Positions 41,331 to 51,211 of a stretch of DNA of 64,000 bases are shown here, in pieces. The stretch's first letter is position 1; every line of letters begins with the position of its first letter. The notes beneath the pieces were generated by a model. That model did not search any database. It was not told the DNA's origin and worked only from the letters and a program-made list of their open reading frames with translations. Origin of the DNA: Mammaliicoccus sp. Dog046 (GTDB lineage: Bacteria; Bacillota; Bacilli; Staphylococcales; Staphylococcaceae); contig NZ_CP120131.1 in assembly GCF_034039665.1 (NCBI RefSeq), forward strand, positions 1,908,446 to 1,972,445, in the 5' to 3' direction. The position numbers and the translations under genes were made by a program.

Positions 41331-41879
41331 TTAACCTTCTTGCCATTCTTCCTTTAAAATTCCCATTTGTATAGCATCATAAGATTGACCTCGAACAATT
41401 CGTCCTTGTCGAATTCGAGCTTCTTCGACCATTCCTATTTTATTAGCTACCTTAATCATTCTAATATTTCCAGACCATGTAGATATTCCAATTCTATTAG
41501 TGTCAGTGTTTGTAAATAAATGATCAATCCAATCACTAAATATTTGTGAACCTAATCCCTTTTCCCAGTTGTTATTTTTATAAATAACAATTCCACATTC
41601 TATCCATTTAGAATATGGATCTTTCCAATATGCAGTTACTACTCCAATGAATTCATCTTTATATTTTATTGCTAAACATGAATGCACATGATTATAGAGA
41701 AACTTATTCGTATTATAATTTCTCTTAAACTGTTCAAAAGAATATGTCTCTTCTTTGATATACGGACCATTCCATTTTTTTGCTTGTTGTTCAGCGTCAA
41801 TATATTTCCAATAGTAATATTCTTTTAAATCAGACTCACTTAACTCAGATAAATAAAGATTATCGCTAACTTTATGCAT
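41331..41879 (-). CDS. GNAT-family N-acetyltransferase (RimJ/RimL type)
   Basis: A 182-residue GNAT protein with an acetyl-CoA-binding region around GIVIYKNNNWEKGLGSQIFSDWI and the RimJ/L-like ANKIGMVEEARIRQG near the C-terminus. The substrate (amine, peptide N-terminus or antibiotic) is unknown. The ATG at 41879 follows AAAGGAGAAAATT and is preferred to the longer opening at 41924. It is a single gene. Confidence 0.85.
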   Translation of the reverse strand: MHKVSDNLYLSELSESDLKEYYYWKYIDAEQQAKKWNGPYIKEETYSFEQFKRNYNTNKFLYNHVHSCLAIKYKDEFIGVVTAYWKDPYSKWIECGIVIYKNNNWEKGLGSQIFSDWIDHLFTNTDTNRIGISTWSGNIRMIKVANKIGMVEEARIRQGRIVRGQSYDAIQMGILKEEWQEG

Positions 41880-41980
41880 AATTTTCTCCTTTAGAAATAT
41901 GTATGGTTTTCTTAATGATAACAAAAATATGATAAAGCAATGTGGTTATGTTATACATTAAATAAATTTTTTAACATACA

Positions 41981-42016
41981 AAAAAGCACCTTTTCATTAA
42001 TAAAAAGGTACTTTTT
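41981..42016. terminator. Terminator between the thioesterase and GNAT genes
   Basis: A 14-bp stem AAAAAGCACCTTTT with one mismatch and an 8-nt loop, with T runs on both strands, about 37 bp past the thioesterase stop. Confidence 0.8.
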
Positions 42017-42052
42017 CTAAATATGCATTATTTGATTGATAAAAATCTGTGT

Positions 42053-42421
42053 TTATTTCTTCTGCCTTACTGCTATAGTGGCTCTTATAACTGATATTAA
42101 TTGGTCTTGTTCGTCAACTACTTTGACATCCCAAACTTGTGTACTACGGCCTATATGCAATGCTGTTGCTATTGCTTTAACCTCACCTGAGCGAACGGAC
42201 TTTATATGATTTGCATTGATTTCAAGACCAAATGCAAGTTCATCTTCTTTCGATGATAAATGTGCACCCATTGACGCTGCTGTTTCTGCTAGAGCAATTG
42301 TCGCACCTCCATGTAAAAAACCAAACGGCTGTTTAACATTGTCAGTCACTGGCATTGTCATTTCAACATATCCATATTTGGATTCTATTGTCTTCATTTG
42401 AAGAAGTTCTAATAAATTCAT
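42053..42421 (-). CDS. PaaI/YbdB-like hotdog-fold thioesterase
   Basis: A 122-residue hotdog-fold acyl-CoA thioesterase. The HGGATIALAETAASMGA segment contains the catalytic Glu region, and LEINANHIKSVRSG is typical of the PaaI/DHNA-CoA type. Its acyl-CoA substrate is unknown. The ATG at 42421 follows GGAGGGATTGCAT. It is 20 bp downstream of the YuiF-type transporter gene and probably cotranscribed. Confidence 0.86.
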   Translation of the reverse strand: MNLLELLQMKTIESKYGYVEMTMPVTDNVKQPFGFLHGGATIALAETAASMGAHLSSKEDELAFGLEINANHIKSVRSGEVKAIATALHIGRSTQVWDVKVVDEQDQLISVIRATIAVRQKK

Positions 42422-42441
42422 ATGCAATCCCTCCATTCACT

Positions 42442-43761
42442 CTATAATACCATAGCTGCTATAAAACCAAATATAATCAGTGGTATGTTATAAATAAGGA
42501 AGTTTGGAATACAAGTATCTCTAATGTGATCATGTTCTCCATCTACATTTAATCCGGCTGTTGGTCCTAATGTTGAATCACTCGCTGGACTACCTGAATC
42601 ACCTAGTGCACCTGCAGTACCAATAACAGCAATTAATGCCATTGCACTTAATCCAATTTCCTGACCAAATGGAATAAATAAACTTGCGATGATTGGAATC
42701 GTCGCAAATGATGAACCAATACCTAGTGTTACGATTAAACCAATAGCATACATCATAATGATACTCAGCGCTTTGTTGTCACCAGTAATGTGCGCCAAAC
42801 TTTTAACTAAAGTACTTACTTCATTTGTAGCATTCATCACACCAGCAAAACCGTTTGCTGCTAATATAACGACACCGATATACGCCATGATTTGTATACC
42901 TTCTACTAATTTATCATCTAAATTTCTCCAATTATATAATCCTGAGATGAAGAAGATTAATATACCTGCTAATGCACCAAAAATCATTGATTCTGTATAT
43001 GTTTGTACGATAAATGTAGCCAAGATAGATATGATTGTAACAATTAATGGATAAGGTTTTAATGTTTTAATTTCCTCATCTTCTTCTACTTTAATTGTTT
43101 TATAAGTTCTTGGTTTCCAATAAATAATGATTGCAACGATTAAACCAAAAACATAACCCATTGAAGGGATTAACATTGCTTTCCAAATACTATTAAAAGC
43201 TATATTCACATGTGCTTTATGGAACGCATCAAAAATAATTGATTGGAAGATGTGTCCATAACCATATGGAAATAGAATATATGGGAAACAAAGTCCAAAC
43301 CCAATCACTGTAGCAATTAACCTTCTATCCATTTTTAATTCATTAAATAAACTTAATAAAGGAGGAATTAATATTGGTATAAACGCAATATGTACAGGTA
43401 TAATATTTTGACTCATTACAGAAATAACAAGAAGTACTGCTACTAAAGTAATTTTTATTTTTACTCTACTTTTTTGAGAGTTCTCTTTCTTCATAGATTG
43501 AATAATTTTTCCAACGATATAATCTGTAATGCCACTATATGAAATTAATGCGGCAAATCCACCTAATAACGCATAAGATAATGCAACTTCTGCACCATCA
43601 ACAATTGTATTTCCAAATGTTGAAATAACTTTATCAAGTGACATACCACTAAATAATCCACCAGTTAATGCCCCTACGAATATACTTAACACAACGTTTA
43701 ATCTCATTAAACAAAGTATAATCATGACAATAACGGCTACTAATACTGCATTTATTTCCAA
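42442..43761 (-). CDS. NhaC/YuiF-type amino acid or Na+/H+ transporter
   Basis: A 439-residue membrane protein with about 11-12 TM helices. It matches the Na+/H+ antiporter-like family that includes YuiF, a putative histidine permease. VALSYALLGGFAALISYSGI and GTAGALGDSGSPASDSTLGP are signature-like segments. An ATG at 43776 lies inside the SD (GGAGAGG). The TTG at 43761, 6 nt after the SD, is preferred. Na+ coupling and substrate cannot be fixed from sequence alone. Confidence 0.82.
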   Translation of the reverse strand: MEINAVLVAVIVMIILCLMRLNVVLSIFVGALTGGLFSGMSLDKVISTFGNTIVDGAEVALSYALLGGFAALISYSGITDYIVGKIIQSMKKENSQKSRVKIKITLVAVLLVISVMSQNIIPVHIAFIPILIPPLLSLFNELKMDRRLIATVIGFGLCFPYILFPYGYGHIFQSIIFDAFHKAHVNIAFNSIWKAMLIPSMGYVFGLIVAIIIYWKPRTYKTIKVEEDEEIKTLKPYPLIVTIISILATFIVQTYTESMIFGALAGILIFFISGLYNWRNLDDKLVEGIQIMAYIGVVILAANGFAGVMNATNEVSTLVKSLAHITGDNKALSIIMMYAIGLIVTLGIGSSFATIPIIASLFIPFGQEIGLSAMALIAVIGTAGALGDSGSPASDSTLGPTAGLNVDGEHDHIRDTCIPNFLIYNIPLIIFGFIAAMVL

Positions 43762-43889
43762 GTAAATCCTCTCCATTCTTTAACTCTCTACCACGATAAA
43801 GTGAAATGATGCATATATCATATCAATTGTTAAATATCATGTCAATACACTGAGTATTAGTCTAAATTTTCAGAAAATGTAACTAAAAT

Positions 43890-43920
43890 ATAAGTGAGAC
43901 ACTTTTCATGTCTCACTTAT
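43890..43920. terminator. Terminator downstream of pepA
   Basis: A perfect 12-bp stem ATAAGTGAGACA with a 7-nt loop, 10 bp past the aminopeptidase stop codon. Confidence 0.85.
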
Positions 43921-43930
43921 TTTAAATTTT

Positions 43931-45409
43931 TTATGCTTTGTTTTTTAAGAAATGTAGAATGGTTGGAATCATTGCACCTGTGGCACCTTTTGGACCTCGG
44001 TACGATGCTTGTTCTGTCTCACTTGAAGCTGCAATATCAAAGTGTAAATGCGGTGTTTCAACACTGAAATGTGTTACGAATGCTGCAGCAAAAAGTGCTT
44101 TCCCATGTTTATTTAAAATACAATTCGTTAAATCTGCTACTTCAGAAGATTTAATATCTTGTTTCTCTTCTTCAGTAATTGGTAATTCAAAACTGATCTC
44201 ATTTGAATATTTTGAAGCTTTTTTCACTTCATCTATATATTGATCTGCATCACTAGAGAATATACCAGTCTTCCCAAATCCTAACGCAGCAACAACTGCA
44301 CCAGTTAAAGTAGCAAAATTCATTATTAATTCTGGTTTAAATTGTTTAGCGTAAGTCACCGCTTCACCTAGTACTAAGCGTCCTTCTGCATCCGTATTTG
44401 TTATTTCAACAGTTTCACCATTTAATGCTGTAAATACATCATCCGGCTTCATGGCATTACTAGAAATCATATTTTCTGCTAAAGGCAACACAGCAACAAT
44501 ATGAATAGGTAACTCTAATTTCGCAATTGCATTTACCATCGCTACGACATTACTTGCACCACTCATATCATATTTCATCGTCGGCATACCCGTCTTAGGT
44601 TTAATTTGATAACCACCTGAATCGTAAGTAACCCCTTTACCAACTAATGCAATAGGATCTTTATCTGAGCCTTTATACGTCAACGTAACTAAGCGAGGAC
44701 CATGAATAGAACCTTTACCAACCGCATCAATTAAACCAAAACCTTCTTCTCTAATTGCTTTGTCATCTTTAATTGAAACTTCAACATTTGAACCTTTGAA
44801 GTGCTTTTCAATACTTTTTGCAAAATAGTCGGGTGTTAATATATTTGGCGGTGTTTGTGAATAAGTTCTTGCTAAGTTAATGCTATCACCTAAAATTTCA
44901 CCTTGTTGAATATAAGTAAGTACTGTTTCATCTTGTGAAGTAATAAGTTCAATTTTTGTTTCAACTTGAGCTGATTTATTTGTCTTATAATGATCAAAAT
45001 CAAATACTGATTGTTTTGAGAACCATCCAAAACGGTATAATCTCTCTTCATCTGTAACAGTTTGTGCCACAAATGTATCATCTAAAAGTTGAACTTGTTC
45101 GATTTTATTTTGATATAAGTAACGGCTTAAATTACCATATATCACCTGATAATCATTTTCTTTGATTGTTTTTAAATTGCCTAATCCAACTGCAATTAAT
45201 TTCACGACTTTCCCATTGATTGAAATTGCAGTGCTTGAAATTGAACCAAGCTCACTATTTAATATTTGTTCATGTTTTAATTCTTCTAATTGGTTATTGA
45301 CTATTTCATTTATGTGTTCAAAATTTTTCATTTGATTTAAATGACTTGGACATCCGATTACGACTGGAAATTCATTTTCAATCTGTTTATTTTTTATTTG
45401 AAATTTCAT
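43931..45409 (-). CDS. M17 leucyl aminopeptidase
   Basis: A 492-residue cytosolic M17 metallo-aminopeptidase that releases N-terminal residues from peptides using two metal ions. The signature NTDAEGRLVLGEAV and the metal/catalytic segment LVGKGVTYDSGGYQIKPKTGM are present. The N-terminal macro-like domain spans about 1-170. The SD AAGGGG precedes the ATG. It is 16 bp downstream of the yuiB-like gene and likely cotranscribed. The staphylococcal PepZ is a known relative. Confidence 0.93.
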   Translation of the reverse strand: MKFQIKNKQIENEFPVVIGCPSHLNQMKNFEHINEIVNNQLEELKHEQILNSELGSISSTAISINGKVVKLIAVGLGNLKTIKENDYQVIYGNLSRYLYQNKIEQVQLLDDTFVAQTVTDEERLYRFGWFSKQSVFDFDHYKTNKSAQVETKIELITSQDETVLTYIQQGEILGDSINLARTYSQTPPNILTPDYFAKSIEKHFKGSNVEVSIKDDKAIREEGFGLIDAVGKGSIHGPRLVTLTYKGSDKDPIALVGKGVTYDSGGYQIKPKTGMPTMKYDMSGASNVVAMVNAIAKLELPIHIVAVLPLAENMISSNAMKPDDVFTALNGETVEITNTDAEGRLVLGEAVTYAKQFKPELIMNFATLTGAVVAALGFGKTGIFSSDADQYIDEVKKASKYSNEISFELPITEEEKQDIKSSEVADLTNCILNKHGKALFAAAFVTHFSVETPHLHFDIAASSETEQASYRGPKGATGAMIPTILHFLKNKA

Positions 45410-45425
45410 TTTACTATCCCCTTTT

Positions 45426-45746
45426 TTAGAACATTGAATATCCGCTTCTTCTTAAGTTTCTAATCACAAACCCTGCTACAATCGCACCAATCCAACCAGA
45501 ACCGAGCATCAGTATATCAGCAGTATGTATATTTGTTAAACCAGTTATTAATTTTGAAAATGCCAATGATGGGTTTGAAAAATAAGTAAACGTTGATATC
45601 TTATCTACAATCGCAAATATTACAAATGGATAAAATACTGACATAATCCATGTTGACTTTAATAACATATTTAATATAAAACCAATTCCAAAAAATAAAA
45701 CAAAGAATAATGCCATTGAAATAATTACTTGTGGTAACGATATCAT
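45426..45746 (-). CDS. YuiB-like membrane protein
   Basis: A 106-residue membrane protein with three to four TM helices (about 5-27, 33-50, 74-98) and a short basic C-terminus. It resembles B. subtilis YuiB, which neighbours the NADH dehydrogenase-like YumB/YuiA genes. The SD AAAGGAGGTT is strong. It lies between ndh and the aminopeptidase gene. Function is unknown. Confidence 0.78.
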   Translation of the reverse strand: MISLPQVIISMALFFVLFFGIGFILNMLLKSTWIMSVFYPFVIFAIVDKISTFTYFSNPSLAFSKLITGLTNIHTADILMLGSGWIGAIVAGFVIRNLRRSGYSMF

Positions 45747-45766
45747 AGCTAACCTCCTTTAAAAAA

Positions 45767-45792
45767 AGAGACCCGCCTAATAGCAGGTCTCT
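45767..45792 (-). terminator. ndh terminator
   Basis: A 10-bp stem AGAGACCCGC with one mismatch and a 6-nt loop; the minus strand continues TTTTTT. It is 20 bp past the ndh stop. Confidence 0.88.
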
Positions 45793-45811
45793 GTACTTAA
45801 TAATCTAAAAA

Positions 45812-47026
45812 TTAGAATTTACCTTTTTTATAGGCTAATCCGATACCACCGATTTTGAATACGGCACGTGTATCGATAACTTTTTTCATGAACGCTGCTT
45901 TTTTACCAGTAATTTCACGACCCATAACAACACCAACACCGTCATGGCTACCTAATGAACATACAGTACCTTTGTCATCATATGAGAAAGCTGTAGTTTG
46001 TTCGCCATTAAGAATGTTTTTAATATTTTTAGCAAGGTGTTCACCTTGTTGCATTGCGATTTGTGCAGTAGTTGGTAATGGACGTTTGTTTTCGCCTTCA
46101 CCAGCCATAACTGCTGAACAGTCACCAATAACGAAGATATTTTCATGGTTATCGATAGATAAATCTTCTTTAACTACGATACGACCACGTTTAACGCCAT
46201 CGAATGATTCTTCCATTAATTTGCTACCTCTAACTCCGGCAGCCCAAATTGCAGTGTTTGCTTCTAATGTTTGTTCTTCGTCATTAACTTTAACTACGAA
46301 ACCTTTTTCGTTACAAGCAACGATTGGTGTAGAAATTTTGAATTCAACGCCACGGTCTTCTAGGTATCTAACAACATAATTTACTAAGTTCTCTGAGAAC
46401 ATAGGTAACATTTTTGGAGCAGCTTCAACACAAGTAATTTTAACTTTAGATTGATCTACACCATATTTTTTACATAGTTCTGGGATACGCTCAGTTAATT
46501 CACCTAATAATTCAACACCAGTGAATCCAGCACCACCTACTAAGATTGCTAAATCATTTTCATCTTTTTCTTTAGATGAAGCATAGTTTGCAAATCTATC
46601 TTCAAGGTGTTTAGCGATACGACGAGAAGTATTAATATTTTCAATTTGAAGTGCATGTTCTTTCATACCTTCAATACCGAATGTTTCACTTTCAAATCCT
46701 AAAGCGACTACTAAAATATCAAATTCAAATATACCATTTGAAGTTTCTACTGTTTTATCATCTTTGTTAATTTTAGTTACTTCAGCTTTAACAAAGTTTA
46801 CTTTATTACGATCAATAACATTAGTAATTGGGTATAATGCATCTTCATAATTTAAAGTACCAGCTGATGCCTCATGTAACCATGTTGCTTCATAGTGATA
46901 ATCATTTTTGTTGATTAAAGTAACATCAACGTCTTGGTTTGAAACTAATTTTTGCAATTTAGATATTGTTTGTAAGCCAGCATATCCTGCCCCTAATACG
47001 AGAACTTTTTTACGTTCAAATCCCAT
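45812..47026 (-). CDS. ndh: Type II NADH:quinone oxidoreductase (NDH-2)
   Basis: A 404-residue non-proton-pumping NADH dehydrogenase that feeds electrons to menaquinone at the inner membrane face. It has the FAD motif [13 protein letters not shown], the NADH motif [19 protein letters not shown]-binding VIGDCSA and the quinone-site segment [15 protein letters not shown]. The ATG at 47026, preceded by GGTG, is chosen over 47035. A Rex/Fnr-like palindrome lies 55 bp upstream, which suggests redox control. Confidence 0.95.
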   Translation of the reverse strand: MGFERKKVLVLGAGYAGLQTISKLQKLVSNQDVDVTLINKNDYHYEATWLHEASAGTLNYEDALYPITNVIDRNKVNFVKAEVTKINKDDKTVETSNGIFEFDILVVALGFESETFGIEGMKEHALQIENINTSRRIAKHLEDRFANYASSKEKDENDLAILVGGAGFTGVELLGELTERIPELCKKYGVDQSKVKITCVEAAPKMLPMFSENLVNYVVRYLEDRGVEFKISTPIVACNEKGFVVKVNDEEQTLEANTAIWAAGVRGSKLMEESFDGVKRGRIVVKEDLSIDNHENIFVIGDCSAVMAGEGENKRPLPTTAQIAMQQGEHLAKNIKNILNGEQTTAFSYDDKGTVCSLGSHDGVGVVMGREITGKKAAFMKKVIDTRAVFKIGGIGLAYKKGKF

Positions 47027-47081
47027 TATTTTCACCTATACTTTCTAATATTTGTTTGACACTGAGGAAAGTCGTGTCACT

Positions 47082-47099
47082 TTGTGCTTTTTGTCACAA
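47082..47099. promoter_or_regulatory. Rex-like (or Fnr-like) operator upstream of ndh
   Basis: TTGTGCTTTTTGTCACAA matches the Rex consensus TTGTGAAWWWWTTCACAA at 15 of 18 positions. It also fits the Fnr pattern TGTGA-N6-TCACA with one mismatch. Rex is an NADH sensor, and in B. subtilis ndh is a Rex target. Which regulator binds here cannot be told. Confidence 0.6.
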
Positions 47100-47178
47100 T
47101 CAAAGATAAAACAATTTACATACAAGGTTTATTGTATATTTTTATAAAGATAAATTCAAGTGTCAGACATTAAAATAA

Positions 47179-47538
47179 TTAACAGTTCTCAGGTGTTCCT
47201 GCAACGTCCTTCGTCTTAAATGAACTTCCACATCCGCATGCTGCAATCGCATTAGGATTATCAATCGCAAATCCACCACCCATTAAGGATGTTTTGAAAT
47301 CAATTGTAGTCCCATTTAAGATGGGTGCATCATTCTTATCTACTAATACTTTAACGCCAAAATACTCTAATATTTCATCATTTTCAGCAGGTTCAGCTTC
47401 TGCCGCCATTCCGTATGATAAACCGGTACATCCGCCACCTTTTACAGATACTCTTAAGTATCCATCTGGCATATCGTTATTCTTCATCATATCCTTTACT
47501 TCATAAGCTGCTGCTTCAGTTAATATAACTGTTGACAT
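47179..47538 (-). CDS. A-type Fe-S carrier protein (HesB/IscA/YutM family)
   Basis: A 119-residue HesB/IscA-fold protein that carries or delivers Fe-S clusters. The three ligand Cys are in GGGCTGLSYGM and the C-terminal CGCGSSF. The SD AGAAGGAGG is strong. It is 15 bp downstream of the yuzB-like gene. It lies near an Nfu-type scaffold (49.5 kb), consistent with the Bacillus yutM-yuzB-yutJ-yuzD-yutI neighbourhood. Confidence 0.92.
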   Translation of the reverse strand: MSTVILTEAAAYEVKDMMKNNDMPDGYLRVSVKGGGCTGLSYGMAAEAEPAENDEILEYFGVKVLVDKNDAPILNGTTIDFKTSLMGGGFAIDNPNAIAACGCGSSFKTKDVAGTPENC

Positions 47539-47553
47539 ATTTATTCCTCCTTC

Positions 47554-47790
47554 TTAAAAAATCCAATTTTCTTCTATATGGCTATATATGTTTTCTAATA
47601 ATTCTTCTGGTGTCTCTCCCTTGACCATATCTCCATTTACTAATGCATATAACCCTCTAGCACATGGTCCGCAATTCTGTAGACAACCGTATTCCAATAC
47701 ATCTACTTCAGGATCATTGTCGAGCTTGTTAAACACTACATCAGCACCTTTAGCCATGTTAGAAATACAAAATTCGACAATCGGGTTCAA
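47554..47790 (-). CDS. YuzB-like protein (DUF1450)
   Basis: A 78-residue thioredoxin-like ferredoxin-type small protein with the Cys cluster [20 protein letters not shown]. The frame opens from a GTG at 47799, but that is only 3 nt from the SD AAGGAG. The TTG at 47790 gives MNPIVEFC, matching B. subtilis YuzB (MNPMIEFC), and is preferred. It is upstream of the IscA-like gene in one transcription unit. The biochemical role is unknown. Confidence 0.85.
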   Translation of the reverse strand: MNPIVEFCISNMAKGADVVFNKLDNDPEVDVLEYGCLQNCGPCARGLYALVNGDMVKGETPEELLENIYSHIEENWIF

Positions 47791-47942
47791 TGTGTTCACC
47801 TACTCCTTAATATTCGTTAAACTATTTTAACATTCATTGTAGTTTATGCCAAAAAAGATTATACTAAAACTATACTTATGTATTATAAAATATATACATA
47901 CAAATTTGTAGAAATTTGATTTATGGGTAAAGGAGAATAACG

Positions 47943-49007
47943 ATGAAAAGCTTAGTATTATTAGGGGGCGGATATGGTAATATGCGCTTGATGAAAGAAA
48001 TCTTACCAAGTACATTACCTTCCGATTATTCAATTACGCTGATTGATCGTATGCCATTTCACGGATTAAAAACAGAATTCTACGCTTTAGCTGCTGGAAC
48101 AACACCAGATAAAGATGTTCGCGTTCAATTTCCAAATGACAAAAAGATAAATACTGTGTATGGGGAAATCACTGACATTGATTTAGATAATCAAATTGTT
48201 TCAGTTGGTGACACAAGAGTGGATTATGATGACCTCGTAATCGGTCTAGGTTGTGAAGATAAATATCACAATGTACCAGGTGCGAAAGAATTCACTTATA
48301 GTATTCAAACGATTCAAAATGCAAGAAAGACTTACCAATCAATATGTGACTTACCGAGCGGTGCAACAGTTGGTATCGTCGGTGCAGGGTTAAGTGGTAT
48401 CGAACTTGCAAGTGAATTACGTGAAAGTCGTAAAGATATTCAAATCAAATTATTCGATAGAGGTTCTCGAATTCTTCCTGCATTTCCAGAAAAATTAAGT
48501 AAATACGTTAAAAAATGGTTCGATAAACATGATGTTGAAGTTATTCCAAATTCAAATATTACAAAAGTTGAACCTGGTAAATTACACAATAACGAAGATA
48601 TCCAAGATATTGATTTAGTTGTGTGGACAGCAGGTATTCAACCCGTTGAAATCGTCAGAAATTTACCTGTTGATACAAATGATGGCAGAAGAGTCATTGT
48701 GAATCAGTATCACCAAATTCCAACATATAAAAATGTATATATCGTCGGCGACTGTGCTGCTTTACCACATGCACCAAGTGCATACTTAGCAGAAATTCAA
48801 GCTGATCAAATTGCTGAGGTAATGAAATTACAATGGAATAATAAACCATTACCTGAAAAAATGCCTGAGTTAAAACCACAAGGCTTTGTTGGTTCATTAG
48901 GTGAAAAGCAAGGTTTTGCTTATTTAATGGAACAAACAGTGACTGGACGTTTAGCAAGAGTCATTAAATCAGGTGTCCTTTGGTTATATAAATATCATAA
49001 CGGATAA
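47943..49007 (+). CDS. NDH-2-like FAD-dependent oxidoreductase (YutJ type)
   Basis: A 354-residue flavoprotein related to type II NADH dehydrogenases. The FAD motif is LLGGGYGNMRLM, the NAD motif VGIVGAGLSGIELASELRE, and the second FAD motif YIVGDCAALPHAPSAYLAEIQA. It is shorter than true Ndh and equals the YutJ type; its electron acceptor is unknown. The SD AAAGGAG precedes the ATG. It is divergent from the yuzB-iscA unit, with a strong terminator immediately downstream. Confidence 0.88.
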   Translation: MKSLVLLGGGYGNMRLMKEILPSTLPSDYSITLIDRMPFHGLKTEFYALAAGTTPDKDVRVQFPNDKKINTVYGEITDIDLDNQIVSVGDTRVDYDDLVIGLGCEDKYHNVPGAKEFTYSIQTIQNARKTYQSICDLPSGATVGIVGAGLSGIELASELRESRKDIQIKLFDRGSRILPAFPEKLSKYVKKWFDKHDVEVIPNSNITKVEPGKLHNNEDIQDIDLVVWTAGIQPVEIVRNLPVDTNDGRRVIVNQYHQIPTYKNVYIVGDCAALPHAPSAYLAEIQADQIAEVMKLQWNNKPLPEKMPELKPQGFVGSLGEKQGFAYLMEQTVTGRLARVIKSGVLWLYKYHNG

Positions 49008-49011
49008 TATG

Positions 49012-49045
49012 AAAGAGACAGGAATATTCAAATTCCTGTCTCTTT
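49012..49045. terminator. Terminator between the yutJ-like and yuzD-like genes
   Basis: A perfect 14-bp stem AAAGAGACAGGAAT with a 6-nt loop followed by T residues, directly after the yutJ-like stop. Confidence 0.92.
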
Positions 49046-49085
49046 TAGTATGTTGACAAGCACTTTTAAGCACTAACTCCCCTAT

Positions 49086-49412
49086 TTAAGAAGTGCTCAC
49101 TATATGATTATCAACGTATTTTGTAATTTGTTTTAATTGAATATATCCATCTGCAACATATTCATCATTAATAATTACAAGTGGATAGAACAGTTCATCT
49201 TCATTAATTCGCTCAATGAATTGTTGGTCATGGTCGGTTAAATTTTCAGTTTGATTGATAATATCGATGTATGTGTATTCAATATCTAAATCTGTATACT
49301 TTCTACCTAATATTGCTTGTAACCATTCGTAAGTATCTTTCGATGATGGTGCATTCACACAACTCGCACACACAACATCTGCACCGTAAATCACTACACT
49401 TGCTTTAGACAT
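49086..49412 (-). CDS. YuzD-like protein (DUF1462)
   Basis: A 108-residue thioredoxin-fold-like protein with a C-x2-C motif (VVCASCVNAPSSKDTYEWL), characteristic of the DUF1462/YuzD family beside NifU-type genes. A disulfide reductase or Fe-S-related role is inferred only. The ATG at 49412 follows AAAGGGGACG; an upstream opening at 49499 lacks an SD. It is divergent from nfu. Confidence 0.86.
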   Translation of the reverse strand: MSKASVVIYGADVVCASCVNAPSSKDTYEWLQAILGRKYTDLDIEYTYIDIINQTENLTDHDQQFIERINEDELFYPLVIINDEYVADGYIQLKQITKYVDNHIVSTS

Positions 49413-49521
49413 ATAAACGTCCCCTTTAGTTTTCATGAATAGATTTTTTAGTTTATATCCATTATAATAGATAAATAAGATAAATGTATCTATAAACACT
49501 TGATGAGAGGAGTACCGATAA

Positions 49522-49764
49522 ATGACAACCGAACAACAAACAATGTTTGATCAAGTCAGTGATGTACTTGAGAAATTAAGACCGTTTCTATTACGTGACG
49601 GTGGCGACTGTGAATTAGTTGATGTTGACGATGGTATTGTTAAACTACGCCTACTTGGTGCATGTGGTACTTGCCCAAGTTCTACGATTACTTTAAAAGC
49701 CGGCATCGAACGTGCTTTATTAGAAGAAGTACCCGGTGTTGTAGAAGTAGAACAAGTATTTTAA
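49522..49764 (+). CDS. nfu: Nfu-type Fe-S scaffold (NifU C-terminal domain)
   Basis: An 80-residue NifU-C domain protein (YutI type) that binds a [4Fe-4S] cluster between two monomers and passes it to target enzymes. The C-x2-C motif [19 protein letters not shown] is intact, and [22 protein letters not shown] is the family start. The SD GAGAGGAG precedes the ATG. It shares a bidirectional terminator with dltD. Confidence 0.94.
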   Translation: MTTEQQTMFDQVSDVLEKLRPFLLRDGGDCELVDVDDGIVKLRLLGACGTCPSSTITLKAGIERALLEEVPGVVEVEQVF

Positions 49765-49772
49765 TAAAAAAG

Positions 49773-49804
49773 AAACGCTTAATCGATTTTTCGATTAAGC
49801 GTTT
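49773..49804. terminator. Bidirectional terminator of nfu and the dlt operon
   Basis: A perfect 14-bp stem AAACGCTTAATCGA with a 4-nt loop and T runs on both strands. The dltD stop codon lies inside the stem. Confidence 0.92.
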
Positions 49805-50963
49805 TTTGTTTAAATCTATCATTGATATGATTCAACATTTGTTCATCAAGATAGACCCAACCTTTCCATCCAATATGAACGGCGTCATTAATAACGTATG
49901 ATTCATATTCTTTATCTGTAATGTCGTAAAGTTTCATATTATTCGATGTGATGATGTTATTGATTTTCTTATAAACGACTTCCCGTTTATTTTTATCAAC
50001 ATTGATATGATCATACCACTTACCATTCGCAGGAATCACCATAAATAATGGATCTGCTTTTGCTTCTTTTAAAGCATCAATTAATAATTGTAAATCATCA
50101 AACTCTTTAGAATGCGCATTGAACTCATAACTTCGGTTATATCTCTTACGCTGTTGATTTAATAACGACCAATATTGATCATTCATTCCAAATTCATTCG
50201 ATGACGAATGCTTTGCACCATACTGACTGTCATATCGTTTCATACCTGTCCAATCCATTTCACCTATGTGTCGAGGCGTGTATTTAGGAATGACACTTTG
50301 TTCTCTCCCAAATATTGATTTTAAAGCATCGTGTTTTTCATAAATACGATTTTGAAAATCATTCATAAACGTGCCTTCTTCATAGGTGTTATTATCTTTT
50401 TTTACAGCTGAGTTTAAATAATTGTCGGATTTCAATTGTTTAAACTCTAGTAATCGTTGTGCAAAACGGTCTTTCAATTCACTGCTGATCGCTGGGTTTT
50501 TAAACAGGCGATCTACTTGTAATGGCGAATACCTCGCATCAAAATTATCATTCGTTAAACCGTGGTTCGTAAACCATTGTGGCGAAATGATGATACCCAC
50601 TTTTTTACCTTCGAGATTTTGTGCTTGGCTAGCAACATTAATCGCATGAATCAAATCAGTTGATCCACCCTTACCTATTAAATATGGTTTTAATTTTGAA
50701 TTTTTGTCTTTCAAAATATGTGCCGGATGAAATATGTCTTGTTTCTCTAATTCACTTGAACCAAATATAGGATAATATCGGTTACTTCTCAACATTTCTT
50801 CTTGTGAATGAATACCTTTTAACACCGAATCATTAAGTGATGTTGCTTCTTCATGAATATTTTGTCGCTTTGATAAAGATGTAAACCAGTCTACTGGTAT
50901 CAATAAGAATAAGCCAAATAAAATTCCACTAATAAGTAATGGCAGCAACCATTTTAATTTCAT
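49779..50963 (-). CDS. dltD: D-alanyl-lipoteichoic acid transfer protein DltD
   Basis: A 394-residue membrane-anchored SGNH-like protein with an N-terminal TM (about 5-25) and an extracellular domain. It completes transfer of D-alanine to teichoic acids. The active-site Ser lies in FGSSELEK, and the paired C-terminal Asp/His in [12 protein letters not shown]. It overlaps dltC by four bases. Its last codons are part of the operon terminator. Confidence 0.95.
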   Translation of the reverse strand: MKLKWLLPLLISGILFGLFLLIPVDWFTSLSKRQNIHEEATSLNDSVLKGIHSQEEMLRSNRYYPIFGSSELEKQDIFHPAHILKDKNSKLKPYLIGKGGSTDLIHAINVASQAQNLEGKKVGIIISPQWFTNHGLTNDNFDARYSPLQVDRLFKNPAISSELKDRFAQRLLEFKQLKSDNYLNSAVKKDNNTYEEGTFMNDFQNRIYEKHDALKSIFGREQSVIPKYTPRHIGEMDWTGMKRYDSQYGAKHSSSNEFGMNDQYWSLLNQQRKRYNRSYEFNAHSKEFDDLQLLIDALKEAKADPLFMVIPANGKWYDHINVDKNKREVVYKKINNIITSNNMKLYDITDKEYESYVINDAVHIGWKGWVYLDEQMLNHINDRFKQKTLNRKID

Positions 50964-51196
50964 TGTAATTCCTTAAGTACATTTATAATTTTATTTGGTG
51001 TTGCCCACTCATCTCTATCAAAATCAGTAATCGTGACATCAATATCTAAATTATTTTGTATTTCTAACAATAATCCAACTGTTGCGAATGAATCAATAAT
51101 ACCTTCATCAAATATTGCAATATCTGGATTTTCTTTAACAATATCATTTTCTGCTACGTCTGCTAATATATTTAATACTTGTTCATCAAAATTCAT
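50960..51196 (-). CDS. dltC: D-alanyl carrier protein DltC
   Basis: A 78-residue acyl-carrier-type protein. The 4'-phosphopantetheine Ser lies in [17 protein letters not shown]. DltA loads it with D-alanine, which it presents to DltB at the membrane. The SD GAGGAG precedes the ATG. It is between dltB (15 bp) and dltD (4-bp overlap). Confidence 0.96.
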   Translation of the reverse strand: MNFDEQVLNILADVAENDIVKENPDIAIFDEGIIDSFATVGLLLEIQNNLDIDVTITDFDRDEWATPNKIINVLKELQ

Positions 51197-51211
51197 TATA
51201 AATCTCCTCGT

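Noticed and set aside
47943-49007. A second true NADH dehydrogenase (ndh paralog)
   Set aside because: The protein is about 50 residues shorter than Ndh and matches the YutJ type next to yuzB/yuzD/nfu, so I kept a generic oxidoreductase call.
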